Origin: Pseudomonadota bacterium
GTDB taxonomy: Bacteria > Myxococcota_A > UBA796 > UBA9615
Direction of reading: 5' to 3'
Assembly (NCBI GenBank): GCA_024229515.1
Contig: JAAESI010000024.1
Coordinates: 186,001 to 250,000, forward strand
DNA length: 64,000 nt
The position numbers and the translations under genes were made by a program. Positions 60,330 to 64,000 of this stretch are shown in pieces (position 1 is the stretch's first letter; each line of letters begins with the position of its first letter). Under the pieces are notes generated by a model that was given only the letters and a program-made list of their open reading frames with translations, ran no database searches and was not told the DNA's origin.

Positions 60330-62039
60330 ATGGATTTCCAGCAGAAAGGGCAAGATCTCCAGAAGCTGCGGGAATTCCTGAAGACGAGCATCGATGAGAT
60401 CGATGACGTCCGTCTCCTCGCTCCAATCGCCGCCAGCCTCGGCCTCCCCCTACGAGAGTTCCTGAAGGAGCGCATCGACGACATCGACGACGTCGGTCGG
60501 CTGGAGCAGCTGCTGGCCGATGTGCTCGGGCTCCTCCCAGACGAAGTGCGCCGGCTCCTCGGGAGTCCGACGATGACGCCACGCGACATGCTGCTTGCAT
60601 GGAGGGTTTTCCAGTCCGCGTCGTCCCCACCGAAGGACGGTCGGCTGCCCCAGCACAGCTACCCAGGAGCTCGCCCGTCCCTGGAGAAGCCGCTCAGCCA
60701 TAGGACGACTTGGGAGCAACGCACGAATTCGCCTGGCGGGCCGGGGGGGGGCGCGCCGACGAGTGAGAGCCCGGGCCAGCTGCTCGCCAAGGCGGGCGGG
60801 GCCCTCCGCGAGCAGTGTCACAAGGCGAGCGATTCGCCGGAGGAGCGGGACTTCTCCGTCCTTCTCTCCGCGGGGCTGACGGAAGAGCTCGCGATGGCCT
60901 GGTTGATCGAGTCCGTCCATCGCTCGTGGCCCAATCGCAAGGTCCTGGTGTGGCTCCGGAGCTCGGCGCTGCGAAAGCGCATATGGGACCGACTGGTGAA
61001 AGCGGGGCTGCTGCACCGACGTCGACGGCCGGGCGAGCCCGACGACCCGGAGAGGAGGGTGACCTTCGAGACTGACAGGGAACGTCGCGACCGCGGAGAC
61101 CTCGATGTGAGCGAGTACGTCGTCATCACCCATCCGCCGGGTCGGCCTCGTCCTGCACAGGGCGAGCGGGGCCGGCCGCTCGTGCAAATCGGGATCGACG
61201 TCGGGCTCTGGGGGAAGAGACCCAGAAGCGGGACCAAGAGTGCTCTGAAGGCCGCCTACCACCAGCGGTTCGATGATGCCGTCCTGGACGGCTGGCACCC
61301 GGGTTTCTCCTACAACGGGCAGCCCGACCGGTTCCCTTGCGCGGTCAATCCTCAGGGCTTTCCCGCGGGAGGTGGAGTGGACGCGGTCGTGGAGAAGTCA
61401 CTCCGAAGGCTTGAAGATCTCCTCGACTGCCGGCGCGATCGCATGGACTCGAACTCCCCGGACGGCGGCGCCTGGCTCGTCTTCTGCAACAACCAGCGGC
61501 ACGTCGAGCGGGCAGTCCGCTGTGCTGAGGAGCTCCGTATACGCCGCCCGGAGCTCCTCCCGCGCCGCCGGGTGATCAGGGACCGGGACCTGGGGGCGCA
61601 AGCCTGGGGACCGAAGGACAGGCTGGTCATCATCTCGGGGCGAGATGCCCCGCTCGAACTGCAGAGCCTCGAGGGGGGGGTGGCGGAGGTGTTCTTCTTG
61701 TCCCCTGCCGCACCCGCGAAGATGATGGACCAGATTGCTGCGGCAATCCGGACGACCCGGCTGGGGTCTCAGCTACGGCTGTGGGACCTGATCTCGGAAC
61801 AGGTTGCGGTCCCCCCGAAGCCGAGGGGCCCGTCCCGCTCGACGCACACCGAGGTGGTCCCCGGTCGGAGTCGCGTCGCAGCGCTGCTGGAGCTCGACGG
61901 TCATGGGCGCCCCCGGAGCGCACGGAACCTCGAGGTGAAGGGCGAGCGGGCGTTCGACCTCTTCGGGCGGAGCAAGGAGAGGGGAAGCGACCCGCCCGTC
62001 GAGTCGAAGCGAGTCAATGTCCGATGGCAGCTTCGATAA
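60330..62039 (+). CDS. Unrecognised 569-residue protein, N-terminal repeats and faint helicase-like features
   Basis: The N-terminus contains an internal duplication (LREFLKTSIDEIDDV, residues ~13-27, and LREFLKERIDDIDDV, ~42-56), each followed by a leucine-rich helix. A Pro/Ser-rich linker leads to a core in which LSAGLTEELAMAWLIESV and KVLVWLRSSALRKRIWDRL lie where helicase motifs I and Ia would be. Later, AWLVFCNNQRHVERAV, RLVIISGRDAP and MMDQIAAAIRTTR resemble motifs IV-VI of a superfamily 2 helicase. None has the catalytic residues (no GKT, no DEAD, no QxxGRxGR). It could be a dead helicase scaffold or something unrelated. The gene belongs to the accessory region. Confidence 0.55.
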   Translation: MDFQQKGQDLQKLREFLKTSIDEIDDVRLLAPIAASLGLPLREFLKERIDDIDDVGRLEQLLADVLGLLPDEVRRLLGSPTMTPRDMLLAWRVFQSASSPPKDGRLPQHSYPGARPSLEKPLSHRTTWEQRTNSPGGPGGGAPTSESPGQLLAKAGGALREQCHKASDSPEERDFSVLLSAGLTEELAMAWLIESVHRSWPNRKVLVWLRSSALRKRIWDRLVKAGLLHRRRRPGEPDDPERRVTFETDRERRDRGDLDVSEYVVITHPPGRPRPAQGERGRPLVQIGIDVGLWGKRPRSGTKSALKAAYHQRFDDAVLDGWHPGFSYNGQPDRFPCAVNPQGFPAGGGVDAVVEKSLRRLEDLLDCRRDRMDSNSPDGGAWLVFCNNQRHVERAVRCAEELRIRRPELLPRRRVIRDRDLGAQAWGPKDRLVIISGRDAPLELQSLEGGVAEVFFLSPAAPAKMMDQIAAAIRTTRLGSQLRLWDLISEQVAVPPKPRGPSRSTHTEVVPGRSRVAALLELDGHGRPRSARNLEVKGERAFDLFGRSKERGSDPPVESKRVNVRWQLR

Positions 62040-62231
62040 TAGCATTTCCCGATTGACGTCCGGAGAGAATGGTGTTCGTATCCAGCCTGGCTTCCCAACC
62101 GGAGGTGCCGGCATGTCGCGACCCCTTGGCCCCCCTCTCTTCCTCTCCTCTTGGCCCTCCATGGCCTCCCGGCGACCTGTGGTCCGGGCGGGCGTCGGCG
62201 CGTGTCGCCAGCGACTCGGTCGGCGGCTCGC

Positions 62232-64000
62232 ATGAAGCTCACCACCCGAGACTTCAAGCGCAGCGTTGTCAGCCTCGCCAACGGCACGGACATCCAGCCG
62301 CTGCTTCGGACCAGCCACCTCGCCGGCATCCAGGTGTGGGCCACCTGCGGCTGCGGCCCGGAGGACTTCCTGCGATCCCTCGAGCAGAAGCTCGCTCAAG
62401 CGGAGGAGCGGTGGCCCGGCGCCTTGGAACTCGTCGGCGTCGAGCCTCTGGACCCGCGAGACATCCAGGCCGGTCCCGTCATGCCCCCGCCCGGTGGGTT
62501 CCCCGCGGACCAGGAGCCCGGCTTCCGCAAAGTGAGCGAGATGATGGCGCGAGAGGGTCCCTGGGGGCGTGTCCTGCACCTCACGCGCCAGGTGGGCTTC
62601 GGGATCGCGCGACGAATTCGCGTGTCCGTCATCGCGGGCGAGGGGCTGGCGACCTACTCCGCCCTGTCGTTCGGCGGCCGCCACGCGCCCCGGGCCCTGG
62701 TCACCGTCCAGCAGGGGAACTTCGAGAACCCCTCCGGGTTGCTGAACCACGCGTTGCGGGCGTGGGACCGCGGTGGTCACGGCCGTCGGGGACCGCGCTG
62801 GTGGATCCGGGGCAAGTGGTGGGGGGACGCCCCGGGGTGGGGGAACGACGACCCCGAGGAAGGCGCGTGGACCCCGTGGAGTACGCTGGTCAACTCCTAC
62901 TCGAACTGGGATGCCCGGCTCGCCGCAGAAGAGATCCTGCTGGAGCCACCCATCGGCACGATCTCCCATGTGAAGGCGTGGAGCCGCTGGGACGATCCGG
63001 TCCTGTCGTTGCCGGACGTCACGATCCTCTCCGTGGACGGAGGACGGAAGCTGACGCTCCGCCGCTGCGGGCTGGACGACGAGGCCGTGGCGGCGGCCGA
63101 TCTCGTCGTGACGTCGGAGTCCATCGCCTCCGGGCTCGACCAGCGCGATCAGGTCGTGATGTGGCACGAGCTGACTGGCGGGCCGCACCCCAGCTTGGCG
63201 CAGGCGCTCGACGCGATGGGCCGAGACGAGCGCCTCCGCGGCGCCCGGCGCGTCGTCATGACCCTTGTGGGCTTCGAGGACGAGGGCGCCATGTTGCCGC
63301 GGTGGCTGGCCGTGGAGGGACGGCCGGAGGAACTGGAGGTTCGCTTCGTCGATCCGCTGGCCCTTGTCGACCTGAGGGGGCCGGTCGGGATGGAGCCACC
63401 GGCCGCGCGAGGAGGGAGTGGGGCTGGTCGGGAGGCGCGCAGGTCTGCGCGCCCCAGCGTATCGCGCGAACCCTGGCTGACGTCGTCCCGCTTGCCGAGG
63501 GCGGCGTACTACCCAGGCGCCTACTTCGACCTCTCGCTCGTGACGCGCTTCTCCCACCTGATCGATCAGTTCGTCCTGGTCGATCACCTCAAGCAGTTCG
63601 GGAACCCCGCCATGACCCCGTCCGAGGTGGTGGACCGGCTCCAGGCCGAGGTCGCGGCGATCCCTGGGCTCGAGGTCACGGGGCACGAGGTGCGCCATCT
63701 TCGCTGGCCGTCTTGTCGGTTCGTGGTCAAGCTGGACCTCGTCCGGCGAATCGGGGACGTGTGCCGCCGCCTCGAGCTCTACTGGGTGTTGGGGGAGGCG
63801 GGCGTCGTGTTCGACAAGATCTGGGCGGGGGCGGGGGGCGCCCCGGAGATCATGGTGGAGATCCAGCCGACCCACGGATTCGAGAGGCTGTTCCCCGACC
63901 GCTTCGCCGCGACCGGGGTCTTTCCCAAGGTCTGGGTGCTCGGGGGTTGCGCGTTCCGCCACGTGCCCGCCTCCAGGTACGCACCTGCCGGGATCCGTCC
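62232..64000 (+). CDS. Long unrecognised protein gene, truncated by the window end
   Basis: ATG 62232 opens a frame that stays open to the last base (589 codons with no stop). The protein starts MKLTTRDFKRSVVSL and has an early CGCGPEDFLRSL, a Trp-rich middle (PRWWIRGKWWGD, AWTPWSTLVNSYSNWD), an Asp/Glu-rich beta-type part and, near the edge, RLELYWVLGEAGVVFDKIWAG. Codon choice shows strong third-position G/C, and the opposite-strand 729-codon frame has none of these protein-like features. I recognise no family. A 192-base gap with a TTGACG and no clear start signals separates it from the 569-residue gene, so the two may form one unit. Confidence 0.7.
   Translation, partial: MKLTTRDFKRSVVSLANGTDIQPLLRTSHLAGIQVWATCGCGPEDFLRSLEQKLAQAEERWPGALELVGVEPLDPRDIQAGPVMPPPGGFPADQEPGFRKVSEMMAREGPWGRVLHLTRQVGFGIARRIRVSVIAGEGLATYSALSFGGRHAPRALVTVQQGNFENPSGLLNHALRAWDRGGHGRRGPRWWIRGKWWGDAPGWGNDDPEEGAWTPWSTLVNSYSNWDARLAAEEILLEPPIGTISHVKAWSRWDDPVLSLPDVTILSVDGGRKLTLRRCGLDDEAVAAADLVVTSESIASGLDQRDQVVMWHELTGGPHPSLAQALDAMGRDERLRGARRVVMTLVGFEDEGAMLPRWLAVEGRPEELEVRFVDPLALVDLRGPVGMEPPAARGGSGAGREARRSARPSVSREPWLTSSRLPRAAYYPGAYFDLSLVTRFSHLIDQFVLVDHLKQFGNPAMTPSEVVDRLQAEVAAIPGLEVTGHEVRHLRWPSCRFVVKLDLVRRIGDVCRRLELYWVLGEAGVVFDKIWAGAGGAPEIMVEIQPTHGFERLFPDRFAATGVFPKVWVLGGCAFRHVPASRYAPAGIR

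Noticed and set aside
61773-63962. A complete 729-codon minus-strand frame at the right end
   Set aside because: It overlaps two plus-strand genes with better composition. The His/Arg/Pro-rich product has no recognisable pattern, and the plus-strand partial gene at 62232 is the better call.

Overview
The window is GC-rich, gene-dense, single-chromosome-type DNA. It combines FHA-AgmX/GltJ-type, DUF4388 response-regulator and many TPR proteins, lipoproteins, an MCE (Mla) transporter and a PfaD-PfaA-PfaC polyunsaturated fatty acid synthase. This mix points to a Myxococcota (former deltaproteobacterial) organism. That is inferred from gene content; no rRNA or phylogenetic marker was analysed. No CRISPR array, IS element or rRNA was seen.

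Layout. 1-1484: the edge of a biotin-carboxyl-carrier gene, a decayed enoyl-CoA hydratase remnant, a DUF2520 protein and a small conserved-looking protein. 1481-17362: a three-gene PUFA synthase operon (pfaD, pfaA with three tandem ACPs, pfaC with a C-terminal PlsC-type acyltransferase) facing a divergent TetR regulator across a palindrome-rich intergenic region. 17383-28639: tRNA-Arg(CCG), an RdgC-like protein split over two genes, FHA/AgmX and SGNH proteins, a frameshifted DUF4388 response regulator, mazG, fxsA and two TPR proteins. 28644-35690: a tight seven-gene minus-strand run, grpE-ggt-trmL-trpS-manC-(membrane protein)-(GT-C-like protein). 35772-42506: a DUF4340 protein, an ECF sigma/anti-sigma pair and glpD. 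42489-55283: an ICMT-like protein, a giant TPR protein, mlaD (with a barrel-like C-terminus)-mlaF-mlaE-alr, a zinc-finger/GspG-like protein and an outer-membrane-type protein.

From tRNA-Thr(CGT) at 55401 the character changes. The right-hand 8.5 kb looks like a tRNA-anchored accessory region. It has tandem repeats just past the tRNA, an AlpA-type DNA-binding protein, a tyrosine-recombinase-like protein lacking its catalytic motifs, a PcfJ-like protein, an unrecognised protein with weak helicase-like features, and a long unrecognised gene running off the right edge. This is the best place to look for something undescribed.

Two genome-style features recur. Several genes have a promoter -10 box only 6-9 bases before the start codon, implying leaderless mRNAs. 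Four convergent gene pairs share a CTAG in which both stop codons overlap, leaving no room for a terminator between them.
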